From contig NZ_CP059348.1 of the NCBI RefSeq assembly GCF_013702265.1, positions 3,410,001-3,474,000 on the forward strand: a stretch of DNA of 64,000 nucleotides, written 5' to 3'. The position numbers were made by a program, and so were the translations under genes. The stretch is from Providencia rettgeri. Its GTDB lineage: Bacteria; Pseudomonadota; Gammaproteobacteria; Enterobacterales; Enterobacteriaceae. The notes below the pieces were generated by a model. That model was not told where the DNA came from. It searched no databases and saw nothing but the letters and a program-made list of their open reading frames with translations. This document shows positions 21,673 to 31,422 of the stretch, piece after piece. Each line of letters begins with the position of its first letter. The first letter of the stretch is position 1.

Positions 21673-22001
21673 TGGGTTTGCGGTAAAAATCAAAGAATAA
21701 TTTCTTTGAAATTAATTGCAGAATGGATTATCTTACAGCTCAAATATTGCTCAATGACTGATGATAATCTGTTCTGCTCGAGAAGTGAGTCTTGGATATT
21801 CAACGTAATCGTTATTTTTAGCTCCTGTTGTTAAAAAACACCTAACAACTTGTTAAATAACACTAATTTTATTATTTTATAAAAAGCAAGATAAAAAAGT
21901 TAGTGATAAATAACCGTTTGCTCAAAGTTTGTCCTTTCATATCTCGTAAAAAATGCGTAATATACGCGCCCTTGCAGTCACAGTATGGCCCCCATTTAGT
22001 T
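21673..22001 (+). promoter_or_regulatory. dusB-fis upstream region with fis-type promoter
   Basis: No gene. A promoter similar to E. coli fis P is visible: TTTCAT (21935-21940), 17-bp spacer, TAATAT (21958-21963), then a GC-rich discriminator ACGCGCCC. Such promoters are under stringent and growth-rate control. The AT-rich upstream part probably carries Fis and IHF sites, but I could not place them reliably. Confidence 0.8.
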
Positions 22002-22979
22002 ATGCGAATCGGACAATATCAGTTGAGAAACTGTCTTATTGCTGCCCCCATGGCAGGTATCACAGATAAACCGTTTAGGTCTCTGTGTTATGCGATGGGT
22101 GCTGGAATGACGGTATCGGAGATGCTTTCTTCTAACCCACAAGTTTGGAAGACAGATAAATCGAGACTCAGGATGGTTCACCGCGATGAACTCGGGGTAC
22201 GTTCCGTTCAAATAGCTGGCAATGATCCCGATGAAATGGCCGCAGCAGCTCAAATTAACGTTGAGAGCGGCGCTCAAATCATTGATATCAATATGGGCTG
22301 CCCAGCTAAGAAAGTGAATCGTAAGCTTGCAGGCTCAGCCTTACTGCGTTATCCGGAGATTGTAAAATCAATCCTGGAAACCGTTGTAAACGCTGTGGAT
22401 GTGCCAGTCACACTGAAAATCCGCACAGGCTGGTCACCTGAAGAGCGTAACTGCATAGAGATTGCCCAATTGGCCGAAGATTGTGGTATTCAAGCCCTGA
22501 CCATTCATGGCAGAACCAGAGCCTGTCTGTTCAACGGTGAAGCTGAATATGACAACATTCGGGCAGTTAAGCAGACTGTTTCCATTCCGGTTATTGCCAA
22601 TGGCGACATTACTGACCCGCTAAAAGCCAGGGCTGTTTTAGACTACACAGGGGCGGATGCCTTGATGGTAGGACGAGCAGCTCAGGGAAGACCTTGGATC
22701 TTTCGGGAAATCCAACATTATCTGGACACAGGTGAGATATTGCCACCGATGCCTATGGCAGACGTGAAAAGCATTATGCTAGGGCATGTACGGGAACTGC
22801 ACGACTTTTATGGTCAAGGCAAGGGAGCCCGTATAGCGCGCAAACATGTTTCTTGGTATTTACAAGAACATGCACCTGATGACCAGTTTCGGCGCTCCTT
22901 CAACGCCATTGAGGATGCCAGCGAACAGCTGGAGGTGTTGGAAGCATTTTTTGAAAATTTTTGCGTAAATAAAAGATAA
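22002..22979 (+). CDS. dusB: tRNA dihydrouridine synthase B
   Basis: 325 residues from ATG 22002 ([24 protein letters not shown]), the conserved start; 33 further open codons upstream run through the promoter and are not coding. The catalytic Cys100 is in [19 protein letters not shown] enzyme reducing U17 of tRNAs. It is co-transcribed with fis 14 nt downstream, as in E. coli. Confidence 0.97.
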   Translation: MRIGQYQLRNCLIAAPMAGITDKPFRSLCYAMGAGMTVSEMLSSNPQVWKTDKSRLRMVHRDELGVRSVQIAGNDPDEMAAAAQINVESGAQIIDINMGCPAKKVNRKLAGSALLRYPEIVKSILETVVNAVDVPVTLKIRTGWSPEERNCIEIAQLAEDCGIQALTIHGRTRACLFNGEAEYDNIRAVKQTVSIPVIANGDITDPLKARAVLDYTGADALMVGRAAQGRPWIFREIQHYLDTGEILPPMPMADVKSIMLGHVRELHDFYGQGKGARIARKHVSWYLQEHAPDDQFRRSFNAIEDASEQLEVLEAFFENFCVNKR

Positions 22980-22993
22980 GAGCTGACAGAACT

Positions 22994-23290
22994 ATGTTCG
23001 AACAACGCGTAAATTCTGACGTACTAACCGTTGCAACTGTAAATTCACAAGATCAAGTAACTCAAAAACCGTTACGTGACTCAGTTAAGCAAGCACTGAA
23101 GAACTATTTTGCTCAATTAAATAATCAAGATGTTAACGATTTATATGAGCTGGTATTGGCTGAGGTAGAACAGCCTTTGTTGGACATGGTTATGCAATAT
23201 ACCCGTGGAAACCAGACCCGTGCAGCCCTGATGATGGGTATCAACCGCGGAACTCTGCGTAAGAAACTGAAAAAATACGGCATGAACTAA
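22994..23290 (+). CDS. fis: Fis nucleoid-associated DNA-binding protein
   Basis: 98 residues, exactly the length of E. coli Fis. It has the N-terminal beta-hairpin region, helices A/B, and the C-terminal helix-turn-helix (about 73-95, [21 protein letters not shown]). Fis bends DNA, activates rRNA promoters and represses its own. It is followed by a very strong terminator at 23319-23351. Confidence 0.98.
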   Translation: MFEQRVNSDVLTVATVNSQDQVTQKPLRDSVKQALKNYFAQLNNQDVNDLYELVLAEVEQPLLDMVMQYTRGNQTRAALMMGINRGTLRKKLKKYGMN

Positions 23291-23318
23291 TCCTAGTCGG
23301 TTAATGCAGTGTTTTTAG

Positions 23319-23351
23319 AAGCCCTTTCTGATTTTAGAAAGGGCTTTTTTT
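23319..23351 (+). terminator. Terminator of dusB-fis
   Basis: An 11-bp perfect stem AAGCCCTTTCT (23319-23329) / AGAAAGGGCTT (23336-23346), 6-nt loop, followed by a T run. Confidence 0.95.
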
Positions 23352-23634
23352 GTCCCTTTCGATCTGAACACTATCCCCCTCCTTTCTAATACTTAGTTAA
23401 GTGCCCCTCTGCTGTTTAATTTTGTTCCCACTCCGGTACATGTTACTACCTTGAAAGATAGCTACAGTCGACTGGGTTACGCGATAACAACCGCATCTGA
23501 GTGGCATTTAGCGGGGATGAAAGCCGAGAATTGGCTTAGCCATGTAAAACTTCCTCTATAAATAAAAAAACCCAGTACAAACGCAAATTCATACTGGGTT
23601 CAACCTACTAAGTTTTCTTGGTAATTAACATCTA
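23352..23634. other. Intergenic region between fis and the chemoreceptor gene
   Basis: Apart from the fis terminator and the chemoreceptor terminator I see no gene. About 160 bases in the middle (23400-23562) stay open in one plus-strand frame but lack a start codon and match no family I know. Confidence 0.5.
23560..23600 (-). terminator. Terminator of the chemoreceptor gene
   Basis: On the minus strand AACCCAGTA (23592-23600 complement) pairs with TACTGGGTT (23569-23577 complement), followed by TTTTTTTATTT. Confidence 0.92.
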
Positions 23635-25221
23635 TTATGCAATCGCAACCTTGGAATCAGTGAATGTATGTCCATCACTGGTTAACTGAAACTTACTGAC
23701 CGATTCCTGCAACTCTTCAGTTTGATGTTCTAATGAACTTGCCGCTGTTGCCACTTGCTCAACTAAAGACGCATTTTGCTGTGTCACACTGTCCATTTGG
23801 GTGATGGCAACACCCACCTGTGCGATACCTTTACTCTGCTCCTCCGAAGCTGTCGTGATTTGTTTCATAATCGCGGTTACTTCATTGATCCCTTGTAGAA
23901 TATTGCCCATTGTCGAGCCCATCTCATGCACCAAATGCGTGCCTTTTTCCACACACGAACTCGATTCTGCAATCAGCTTTTCAATTTCCATTGCCGCATC
24001 AGCGCTGTGGCTGGCAAGCTTGCGAACTTCGGCAGCAACCACCATAAACCCACGACCATGGACCCCTGCTCGCGCTGCTTCAATGGAAGCATTCAATGCC
24101 AAAATATTGGTCTGGAAGCTGATGTCATTCATCATACTGATGATGTCAGAGATTTTTTTGGCACTCTGGGAGATCTCATCCATCGTGCTCACCACTGACT
24201 CAACAATCGCATCCCCTTGATTAGCAACTACAAAGGCTTCAGCAGCCAATTGGTTGGCTTGGTGGGTATTTTCCACATTCAACTGCACTGCTGCTGTGAT
24301 TTGCTCCATGCTGGCCGCGGTTTCTTCCAAGGCTGCGGCTTGCTCTTCCGTTCGTGATGAAAGGTCACTATTGCCGTTAGATATTTCTGTCGCACCGCGA
24401 TAAATACTTTCGCTACCATTGCGGATCGTCAACACCGCATCACGTAAACTGTTCTGCATCTCTTCTAATAATGGGAAAAGCTTACCGACACAGTTACGAC
24501 CAAATGGCTCGATTGGCTGGCTTAAATCCCCCTTCGCAATCTTATCGAAATATTGGCGGATCAGCTCCAGCGGTCGTTGCATCATCTTAGCCAAATAGCG
24601 GTCAGTGAAGATCAAAATTAGCAAACCAAAAATGGTCGCGATGATAATCACTACTCGCGTCATATTCATGTGCTCATCAACCGCTTCCCGCGTGTGCTCA
24701 ATCATCACATCCGCAGTTTGGTTAAACTGTGTGATAGCTGCGCCGAATGTGCGGCTCAATGCTGGCGTGACATTATGGGCATGCGCCAAATAAGCCGCCT
24801 TATCATCCCCCATGGAAATGGCTAATTGTGGTTTCACGCCTTCATCGAGCAGCGCTTGCCAGCTATTAATCACTTGGTCGGAAATGGCTTTATCCATCGG
24901 CCCCGGAGAAATGGACTTCATCTCCTCAAGATAACGCTCCATATTCACGAGTGCGTCTTTGACCAAGGCGTAATCCCCTTCCTTGCCCTCATTTTTGGTT
25001 TCCATCACGCGGGTTAAGCGAGTGACAAAACGAAAATACTGGTCATTGCCCTGACTCAGTACCGTCATCTGTTTCACCAGTTGTCGGTCAACATGGATAC
25101 CGTCAGAAATACGCGATAAGGACCAACCGCTATACAGGCTTATGCCCCCAAGGTTTAGGCATAAAATGCCAAGTAGTACGAGCATCACAGCACGTATTGA
25201 ATAATTTCGAAGTTTCTGCAT
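23635..25221 (-). CDS. Methyl-accepting chemotaxis protein
   Basis: 528 residues. TM1 at about 12-32, a four-helix-bundle-like periplasmic sensor (33-190), TM2 at about 191-208, a HAMP domain, then the cytoplasmic signalling coiled coil. The kinase-control tip (GRGFMVVAAEVRKLASHSADAA) is well conserved. The C-terminus ends DSKVAIA without the NWETF-type CheR/CheB tether, so it may be a low-abundance-type receptor. The ligand is unknown. A consensus sigma-28 promoter upstream ties it to the flagellar regulon. Confidence 0.95.
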   Translation of the reverse strand: MQKLRNYSIRAVMLVLLGILCLNLGGISLYSGWSLSRISDGIHVDRQLVKQMTVLSQGNDQYFRFVTRLTRVMETKNEGKEGDYALVKDALVNMERYLEEMKSISPGPMDKAISDQVINSWQALLDEGVKPQLAISMGDDKAAYLAHAHNVTPALSRTFGAAITQFNQTADVMIEHTREAVDEHMNMTRVVIIIATIFGLLILIFTDRYLAKMMQRPLELIRQYFDKIAKGDLSQPIEPFGRNCVGKLFPLLEEMQNSLRDAVLTIRNGSESIYRGATEISNGNSDLSSRTEEQAAALEETAASMEQITAAVQLNVENTHQANQLAAEAFVVANQGDAIVESVVSTMDEISQSAKKISDIISMMNDISFQTNILALNASIEAARAGVHGRGFMVVAAEVRKLASHSADAAMEIEKLIAESSSCVEKGTHLVHEMGSTMGNILQGINEVTAIMKQITTASEEQSKGIAQVGVAITQMDSVTQQNASLVEQVATAASSLEHQTEELQESVSKFQLTSDGHTFTDSKVAIA

Positions 25222-25668
25222 GGAATTTCTCTTTTGATAAAATAAAATGATCTTTGTTTAATTTATCGGCGGTAAAAGAGAAAAATTTAATTATTTTCAA
25301 TTGCTTTCTGACTTTTAGACATCAAAAAAAGCGCAAAATAATCCGATTAAAAATTAGCTTAATGATTGATTTTAGAGACATAATGCCTGTTTTTTATCCA
25401 CAAACGTTCCATTTTTATACAATCACCCTATCTTCCAGTTTGTGATTGACCTCCCAAAGTATTGCTCTGTTTCTGTAAGAAAACACCATCATCAGGTTCT
25501 GTAAATATAAGCAAAAATCTGTTTTATCTCTTGAGCTTCCCCCTACGGGAAGCTTTATGGTTCAGAAGTTCCATAAGAACTCGAATAAGAGAAATACAAA
25601 CCTGCTTAAATTTCGCACCCTTATTTTTTATTTAAATAACAATATCTTATTTTTGGAGTAATACTGAC
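25222..25668. other. Intergenic region between the chemoreceptor and DUF411 genes
   Basis: Holds the FliA promoter near its left end and a compact hairpin AGCTTCCC-CCTAC-GGGAAGCT (25534-25554) followed by TTATGG. A second small repeat AGTTC/GAACT follows close by. No convincing gene. Confidence 0.5.
25263..25289 (-). promoter_or_regulatory. Sigma-28 (FliA) promoter of the chemoreceptor gene
   Basis: Read on the minus strand, TAAA (25286-25289), a 15-nt spacer, then GCCGATAA (25263-25270). This is an exact match to the enteric flagellar class 3 consensus TAAA-N15-GCCGATAA. It lies about 42 bp before the chemoreceptor start. Confidence 0.93.
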
Positions 25669-26106
25669 ATGAAAAAATTGTTATTCACTGCACTATTGGT
25701 GGCGTCATTTTCCTCTGTTGCAGCAAGCCAAGTTGTTGACCTGTACAAAGAAGAAAGTTGCGGTTGCTGCCATCTTTGGGGCGAAGCAGTAAAAGCAGCA
25801 GGTTATGACGTGAAAATTCACGATGTCACCTATCAAGAGATCGATAAAATCAATCAAGAAGCCAATTTACCTAACTCACTACGCAGCTGCCATACCGCCA
25901 AAATTAATGGCAAATTGGTTGTTGGTCACGTTCCTCTCGATAGCTTAGCGAAAATCAATACACTACCTGATGACGTTGCAGGTATTGTTGTCGGAGGTAT
26001 GCCAGCGGGCAGTTTAGGCATGGAGCAACCAAGCGGATTTAAACAAGCCTATTCAGTGATGAGTTTTAAAAAGAATGGTAGCCAATCCGTATTTGCTCGT
26101 TATTAG
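25669..26106 (+). CDS. DUF411 metal-binding periplasmic protein
   Basis: 145 residues with a Sec signal peptide (MKKLLFTALLVASFSSVAAS, cleavage near residue 19-20). The mature part has the DUF411 signature: Cys31, Cys33, Cys34 in ESCGCCHLW, Cys74 in LRSCHTA, and GHVPLDSLAKI. The family is often found near copper-resistance genes and is presumed to bind Cu or another soft metal in the periplasm. No metal genes adjoin it here. Monocistronic, with a hairpin at 26121-26144. Confidence 0.88.
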   Translation: MKKLLFTALLVASFSSVAASQVVDLYKEESCGCCHLWGEAVKAAGYDVKIHDVTYQEIDKINQEANLPNSLRSCHTAKINGKLVVGHVPLDSLAKINTLPDDVAGIVVGGMPAGSLGMEQPSGFKQAYSVMSFKKNGSQSVFARY

Positions 26107-26114
26107 TTTTCTAT

Positions 26115-26144
26115 AAAAAAGGTACAGCAAACCCTCGCTGTACC
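26115..26144 (-). terminator. Terminator of tnaAB (shared hairpin with the DUF411 gene)
   Basis: GGTACAGC (26121-26128) pairs with GCTGTACC (26137-26144). On the minus strand the stem is followed by TTTTTT, so it chiefly ends the tna operon. It also lies just after the plus-strand DUF411 gene. Confidence 0.85.
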
Positions 26145-26178
26145 TTTGGCAGTGATTACTACATCTTAATTTGAAAAA

Positions 26179-27435
26179 TTAACGGTATATCGGTAATACA
26201 TTAAACTGCGCTAACAACTGACAAATAATACCAACAACACCAAAGGCTATAACTGCATAGATTAGCCCTTTGCCTCCCCACACTTTAAACGTCGAGTTAG
26301 GGAAACGCTCTCTCACTTTTAATGCCATGACTGCCGGGCAAATAATTGCCCAGATACACGCCGCCATCCCCGCATAAGCAATCGCAATTAAGAAACCATT
26401 TGGGAATAACATACATAAAACTAGAGGAGGTATAAAACATAACAGTGCCGCTTTCATTCTGCCTGAAGAATTATCATTAAAGTTTAGTGACGCCAGAATG
26501 TAGTCGAATAAACCAATCGCAACCCCTAAGAATGAACAAAATACAGCACTAATCGAAAACCATAATAAGAATGTCGCAATATGTGGGCTGCTTAATACCG
26601 CATACAGTGACTCAATAAACGCATCGAGGTTTCCGCCTTTATTAATTATGGTTAGGAATTCTGTTCGAGGTAAATTCCCCATGGTGCCCAATATCCAAAG
26701 GAAATAGAGTATTAAAGCCAGTACACAACCAATCACACAGCTTTTAACCACTTTACGTTCATTTTCATGATACAGCTTATACAAACTACAGACGTTACCG
26801 TGATAACCAAACGAAGTGATGGCATAAGGAATAATAATAAAGACAAATGGCAGTAAAGATAACTGACTATCGCCTACTGGAGACGTTAATAATAAGTCAG
26901 TTTTGACAATTAAGAATAACCCTGAGAAAGCGAGAATAAATAAAACAATTTTAATAAATAAAAATAATGATGTTAATCGACTTGCCGCAATACCACTCCA
27001 CCAAATACTTGCACCTAACAGTAAAGTGAAGATAACAAATATCACTCTTAAGTTAACATCAAATCCATATATTGCCGACGCTTCTTTGATAACAGATCCG
27101 GCCGCAGAAATATAAGCATATATCAATATATATAAAACAAATATTAATGCTGCATTGGCAATATAACAGGCCCATTTTGGTAATAATTCTTTTGAAATAT
27201 AAAAATAGTTAGTGCCGGCTCCATATTTGGATATACATTCTAAAATATAGATCCCTGAGTGAAACATAAAGAAACAAACAATCAGTAATATTACTATCGA
27301 GTTAATAAACCAAGCTCCAGCCATAATGGTTGGCAAGCTAAACATACCTGCCCCGATCATGGCTCCGCCTAGCACAAAACCCCCTACCATTATGGAGGGT
27401 TCTTTCTTGGCTGCCGAATTGTTCATGTTGGTCAC
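26179..27435 (-). CDS. tnaB: Tryptophan permease TnaB/Mtr type
   Basis: 418 residues, about 11 membrane helices, of the aromatic amino-acid permease (HAAAP) family: SIMVGGFVLGGAMIGAGMFSLP at the start is the family hallmark. It is 55 nt downstream of tnaA, the standard tna operon order, so it is named TnaB. It supplies tryptophan for indole formation. A terminator follows at 26115-26144. Confidence 0.92.
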   Translation of the reverse strand: MTNMNNSAAKKEPSIMVGGFVLGGAMIGAGMFSLPTIMAGAWFINSIVILLIVCFFMFHSGIYILECISKYGAGTNYFYISKELLPKWACYIANAALIFVLYILIYAYISAAGSVIKEASAIYGFDVNLRVIFVIFTLLLGASIWWSGIAASRLTSLFLFIKIVLFILAFSGLFLIVKTDLLLTSPVGDSQLSLLPFVFIIIPYAITSFGYHGNVCSLYKLYHENERKVVKSCVIGCVLALILYFLWILGTMGNLPRTEFLTIINKGGNLDAFIESLYAVLSSPHIATFLLWFSISAVFCSFLGVAIGLFDYILASLNFNDNSSGRMKAALLCFIPPLVLCMLFPNGFLIAIAYAGMAACIWAIICPAVMALKVRERFPNSTFKVWGGKGLIYAVIAFGVVGIICQLLAQFNVLPIYR

Positions 27436-27490
27436 CTTAAAAATAAGGGATAAGGTTCCCGCATTGCACGGGAACCCGCAGAACTACCTA

Positions 27491-28894
27491 TTATTTGATG
27501 GGTTTTAATCTTGCAGTGAAGTGTCTTAATACTGGTGGCTCATATTCGAAATCTAAACCTTTCAGCGTTGCGAATTTATCTTTCAAGCCAATCAGAGCAT
27601 CTGCAATGTAATCCATATGGTCGTTGGTATAAACACGTCGTGCAATAGTTAAACGCATGAATTCCATATCAGCATGTTTTTGTTTGCCCGTTTCAGGATC
27701 ACGACCTAATAGGAATGAACCAATTTCAACAGCACGAACACCTGACTCTAAATACAGCGCGTTAATCACAGCTTGCGCAGGGAATTGGTCACCTGGGATC
27801 TGTGGAACCAGTTTTTTACAGTCCACGAACACAGCGTGTCCACCAGTAGGATACTGAATTGGGATACCGCCTTCACGTAAACGGTCACCCAGATATTTCA
27901 CCTGACCGATACGATAATGCAGGTAATCTTCCCCAGCCCCTTCTTCTAAGCCTTGTACCATTGCAGCCATATCACGACCCGCTAAACCACCGTAAGTCAC
28001 GAAGCCTTCCATTGGTACGCAGCGCTGTCTTGCCAACGTAAATATTTTCTCGTCATTCTTAATACAGACCAGACCACCAATGTTTAACAGTGGATCTTTT
28101 TTCGCTGACATAGTGAGCGCATCAGCGTATTTGTACATATCCAGAATGATTTCTTTAATTGTGGAATTTTTATATTTTGGATCACGCTCTTTGATGAAAT
28201 ATGCGTTTTCACAGAAACGTGCAGAGTCCATTACCACAAAGATATTATGCTGTTTTGCGATTTCATAAACTTCTTTCAAGTTATCCATCGCAACTGGCTG
28301 ACCACCCGCACTGTTACAGGTGATGGTAGAAACAATCGCTACCACGTTTTCAGCACCATGTTTTGCAATATTATCTTTTAATTTTTGAATATCGAAATTG
28401 CCTTTCCAATCATCATAAGTTTCTGAGTCATAGGCTTTTTCGGTAACAATGTTAATCGCTTTACAGCCATTTAATTCAACGTGGGCAGCGGTAGTATCAA
28501 AGTGGAAGTTAGAAATAAATACCGGCTTTTTCGCGCCGCCTTGTTCTTGTTTCACTTTCAGTAAAACAGGGAATAACATGTTCTCAGCACCACGACCTTG
28601 GTGAGCAGGGATCACATAGTCGTAGTCAAACATCTCTTTAACTTTATCTTTTAAATCATAATAGTTACGAGAACCCGCGTACGCTTCATCACCCGTGATC
28701 ATCGCGGCCCATTGGTGGTCGCTCATTGCGTTAGTACCGGAGTCCGTTAACAAGTCAATATAAACAGCACTACTCGGTAATAAGAATGGGTTATAACCCG
28801 CCTCTTTTAATGCCGCTTCGCGTTCTTCTCTTGATGGAATACGGATATTTTCTACCATTTTAATACGGAACGGTTCAACGATTCTTTTAGCCAT
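27491..28894 (-). CDS. tnaA: Tryptophanase
   Basis: 467 residues. PLP-binding Lys266 lies in MSAKKDPLL. The N-terminal [15 protein letters not shown] and the general sequence match the Proteus vulgaris tryptophanase I remember. It splits tryptophan into indole, pyruvate and ammonia. Tyrosine phenol-lyase was considered, but the sequence around the active site and the presence of tnaC and tnaB favour tryptophanase. It is preceded by the tnaC leader, which ends 94 nt upstream. Expect tryptophan induction and catabolite control. Confidence 0.97.
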   Translation of the reverse strand: MAKRIVEPFRIKMVENIRIPSREEREAALKEAGYNPFLLPSSAVYIDLLTDSGTNAMSDHQWAAMITGDEAYAGSRNYYDLKDKVKEMFDYDYVIPAHQGRGAENMLFPVLLKVKQEQGGAKKPVFISNFHFDTTAAHVELNGCKAINIVTEKAYDSETYDDWKGNFDIQKLKDNIAKHGAENVVAIVSTITCNSAGGQPVAMDNLKEVYEIAKQHNIFVVMDSARFCENAYFIKERDPKYKNSTIKEIILDMYKYADALTMSAKKDPLLNIGGLVCIKNDEKIFTLARQRCVPMEGFVTYGGLAGRDMAAMVQGLEEGAGEDYLHYRIGQVKYLGDRLREGGIPIQYPTGGHAVFVDCKKLVPQIPGDQFPAQAVINALYLESGVRAVEIGSFLLGRDPETGKQKHADMEFMRLTIARRVYTNDHMDYIADALIGLKDKFATLKGLDFEYEPPVLRHFTARLKPIK

Positions 28895-28988
28895 GATAAT
28901 ACCTTTAATTTTTCATTAAATAATAAAAACAAAAATTCGAACTTATAAAAATAAGCGAATAGATCTTGAGAGAGAGAAAAAAGAAAGG
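28895..28988 (-). promoter_or_regulatory. tnaC-tnaA spacer with probable Rho-loading region
   Basis: On the minus strand directly after the tnaC stop lies a G-poor, pyrimidine-rich stretch (CTTTCTTTTTTCTCTCTCTC at about 28966-28985). In the known tna mechanism, Rho binds here when the TnaC ribosome releases, and stalling at high tryptophan blocks it. The role is inferred by analogy with E. coli and P. vulgaris. Confidence 0.65.
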
Positions 28989-29090
28989 TTATTTATGCGG
29001 AAAGAAAAAGGCCAAAGAAATATCAATATTGAACCATTTCTTCAAATAGAAGAAGCGCCTCGACATTAACAACTCACTTAAAAGAAACAT
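28989..29090 (-). CDS. tnaC: TnaC tryptophan-sensing leader peptide
   Basis: A 33-codon leader, minus strand, ATG at 29090, TAA at 28989-28991. It contains the conserved core KKWFNID (Trp19 to Asp23) and ends FFFPHK, with Pro31 exactly 12 residues after Trp19, the same Trp-to-Pro spacing as W12-P24 of E. coli TnaC. The two residues after the proline before the stop resemble the P. vulgaris leader rather than E. coli, where proline is last. Tryptophan-dependent ribosome stalling at this peptide controls tnaAB transcription. Confidence 0.93.
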   Translation of the reverse strand: MFLLSELLMSRRFFYLKKWFNIDISLAFFFPHK

Positions 29091-29369
29091 ACTATGACTC
29101 CCATTTGCAAGGAATTAGTACAACCTTGAGTATGGTATATAACAATTCTTAGATAAAGATAATAGCAATTGTCTATTATTTTTACCTGCATCACAAAAAG
29201 CGTTAAATCCCACTCCGCACTATGATTAGGGTCACAATATTATTTATCTTAATAACCATTAAATAAAGGTTAATAAATTGAGGTTATTTTATAATTAAAT
29301 AATAGATAGTAATTTTAAACTTAATTTTCTAACGTTAAAAAGTCATTTAAAATCGAATTTATTTTAATT
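29091..29369 (-). promoter_or_regulatory. tna promoter region with CRP site
   Basis: Read on the minus strand, TGTGACCCTAATCATA at 29221-29236 is a good CRP site (TGTGA-N6-TCATA against TCACA). A second TGTGA half-site lies further downstream (about 29193). A plausible -35 TTGCTA is centred near 29163, with TTATAT near the -10 position. The rest is very AT-rich with no gene. Catabolite control of tna is well known in enteric bacteria. Confidence 0.65.
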
Positions 29370-29398
29370 AAGTAAAGCCTTATACAAAGGCTTTACTT
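29370..29398 (-). terminator. Terminator of the YcgJ-like gene
   Basis: A 12-bp perfect stem AAGTAAAGCCTT (29370-29381) / AAGGCTTTACTT (29387-29398) with a 5-nt loop. On the minus strand it is followed by AATTAAAAT. Confidence 0.75.
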
Positions 29399-29431
29399 TT
29401 AGTAAGGATTTTAACAATCTAAATATAACTA

Positions 29432-29788
29432 TTATTTTCCAAACAGTTTTTGAGTGTACTCTTTAGATACTGCGCTTCGCTTACCATCCGCCTCAAAGTA
29501 ACGATCCACATGGCATTTTTGCTCGTTAATATCGCAAAAAATTCCATTGGCAAACGTCATCGCCGTTTTATCAAAATCGCCACCTTGCTCAATTGCTTTC
29601 GCGCGTTTATCACCTAAGTATTTTTTCGTTAGTGCAACAGAAACGCCCTCTTTGGCGCTAACGCACACATATTTATCGCATAACACATTCTTTTCTGGGG
29701 ATTTTAAGGCTGAAGTCGATTTTGCTGACGCCAACATTGGTAATGCCGCGATCGCAAGCCCTACGAGACACACTGCTTTTAAGTTCAT
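29432..29788 (-). CDS. YcgJ-like small exported protein
   Basis: 118 residues from ATG 29788 (MNLKAVCLVG), chosen because an AGGCG ribosome binding site precedes it; an upstream ATG nine codons earlier is open but follows a poly-T/A tract. A Sec signal peptide (cleavage near ALPMLASA-KS) leads to a mature domain with four cysteines (CDKYVC, FCDINEQKC), likely two disulphides. It resembles E. coli YcgJ (Fels1-like family) by memory. Function unknown. It is monocistronic with its own terminator. Confidence 0.7.
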   Translation of the reverse strand: MNLKAVCLVGLAIAALPMLASAKSTSALKSPEKNVLCDKYVCVSAKEGVSVALTKKYLGDKRAKAIEQGGDFDKTAMTFANGIFCDINEQKCHVDRYFEADGKRSAVSKEYTQKLFGK

Positions 29789-30045
29789 ATAACGCCTTTT
29801 TTTGAGTAATAACACAACTGCAATATCACATTAGAGTTTTATTTTGTGGATAAATTCCCAGTCGTCACCACTATTTAATGTTTACTGCTAACTCTATCCA
29901 CTTAGTGCATGATTTAAACTTTTCATTAACACTTTCAATTGTTATTTATTGCAGAAAAGATGAGTGTATAAGCGGCAATTTAAATAATAAAAATACCTGC
30001 AACTCTGCATTCAACCCAACTAAGCACCCCATAAGAGAGTGATGT

Positions 30046-31338
30046 ATGACAACAGAGACAGTCGCGATTAAATCTTTTGGCACCACAAAAACCACCTCGA
30101 AAGTGTTATTTATCTGCTGGATGAGCATTTTATTTGAAGGCTATGATGTTGGCGTGATGGGCGCTGTTCTTCCCACTCTCGCAGAATATAAACAGTGGAA
30201 TCTCACCCCTTTAGAACTTGGCGCTCTTAGCAGCTACGCTTTAGTCGGCATGTTTTTTGGGGCATTTATTATCGGTACGCTGAGTGAACTCTACGGGCGC
30301 CGCCGTATGCTTTTAGCCTGCGTCACGCTCTTTTCATTGACGATGCTTGCCGCTGCCCTTGCCCCAACACCTTGGATGTTTGGGTTGATGCGTTTTATTG
30401 GTGGCGTTGGACTCGGGGGTGTTATTCCCGTAGCAGCCGCGTTGACCATCGAATATTCCCCTGCTGAAAAACGTTCTTTTAACTACGGCATTATGTATTC
30501 CGGCTACTCATTGGGGATCCTCAGCGCCGCACTGGTCGCTATGTGGTTGCTAGAACAATTTGGATGGCGCAGTGTGATTGGCTTTGGTGCATTACCGCTT
30601 TTGTTAATTTGGCCGATGGCACGTATCTTGCCTGAATCCCTTGAATTTCTAACTCACAAAGGGCGCCACACCGAAGCACAATCTCTGGCACAGAAATTAG
30701 ACGTTGAATATCAAGCTCCACCCGCACAGCAAAAACAGCAACCTCAACGTTTGAAAGAGATAGTCTCCGTGGTTTTTGCGTGGACACATTTGCGCGCAAC
30801 CGCGTGTTTCTGGATAGCCCTATTCTGCGGCATGTTGCTGGTGTATGGCTTAAATACCTGGCTACCGTCGATTATGCGCAAAGAAGGCTATAACTTAGGT
30901 TCCAGCCTAACTTTCCTTGTGGTATTTAGCTTAGCATCCGCATTAGGGGGCTTATTCTTAGGAAAAATTGCAGATAAACGCGGCGTTCGCGGCTCGGTTG
31001 CCTTTTTCTTCTTGCTCGGCGCGATAGGCATTGGCTGCATGGTTTTCAAACAAAATATCTATATTAACTATTTACTTGTGGCGTTTGCTGGGGTCGGCAG
31101 TATTTCCGCAGCGCTGATTTTAACTGGCTACATCGCCAATTATTACCCATCAAAAGCCCGTGCTTCAGCGACTGGCTGGGCATTAAGTTTCTCACGAATT
31201 GGTGCGATGACGGGGCCTATGTTTGGTGCGTATATCGCCAGTTTGGGGATAGCGACCAGCTGGAACTTTATCGCCTTCTCGGTGGTGGCGGTGATAGCGG
31301 CAACAGCCGTGATTTTACTACCACGAAAATGCCCATAG
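30046..31338 (+). CDS. MFS transporter, aromatic acid:H+ symporter type
   Basis: 430 residues, 12 membrane helices, with the AAHS hallmark FEGYDVGVMGAVLPTL in helix 1 and the loop 2-3 motif GTLSELYGRRRM. Relatives (PcaK, BenK, MhpT, ShiA) import aromatic or related carboxylates, so an aromatic or cyclic acid is the likely substrate; the exact one cannot be read. It stands alone between a YcgJ-like gene and a terminator at 31375-31397, with no catabolic genes adjacent. Confidence 0.85.
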   Translation: MTTETVAIKSFGTTKTTSKVLFICWMSILFEGYDVGVMGAVLPTLAEYKQWNLTPLELGALSSYALVGMFFGAFIIGTLSELYGRRRMLLACVTLFSLTMLAAALAPTPWMFGLMRFIGGVGLGGVIPVAAALTIEYSPAEKRSFNYGIMYSGYSLGILSAALVAMWLLEQFGWRSVIGFGALPLLLIWPMARILPESLEFLTHKGRHTEAQSLAQKLDVEYQAPPAQQKQQPQRLKEIVSVVFAWTHLRATACFWIALFCGMLLVYGLNTWLPSIMRKEGYNLGSSLTFLVVFSLASALGGLFLGKIADKRGVRGSVAFFFLLGAIGIGCMVFKQNIYINYLLVAFAGVGSISAALILTGYIANYYPSKARASATGWALSFSRIGAMTGPMFGAYIASLGIATSWNFIAFSVVAVIAATAVILLPRKCP

Positions 31339-31374
31339 ATAGCGGGTTAGCCAGTAAATAGAGGTAAATTGGCA

Positions 31375-31397
31375 AATAGGGGCATATCGCCCCTATT
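31375..31397. terminator. Terminator after the AAHS transporter
   Basis: A 9-bp perfect stem AATAGGGGC (31375-31383) / GCCCCTATT (31389-31397), followed by CAATTTT on the plus strand. It sits between convergent genes. Confidence 0.75.
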
Positions 31398-31422
31398 CAA
31401 TTTTGAAACTAATACTTTGAAA

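Noticed and set aside
23400-23562. Stop-free plus-strand stretch of about 54 codons that could be a gene remnant
   Set aside because: No start codon, no ribosome binding site and no recognisable family; length is within chance.
27491-28894. Tyrosine phenol-lyase
   Set aside because: The sequence is close to Proteus-type tryptophanase and it is flanked by a tnaC leader and tnaB permease.
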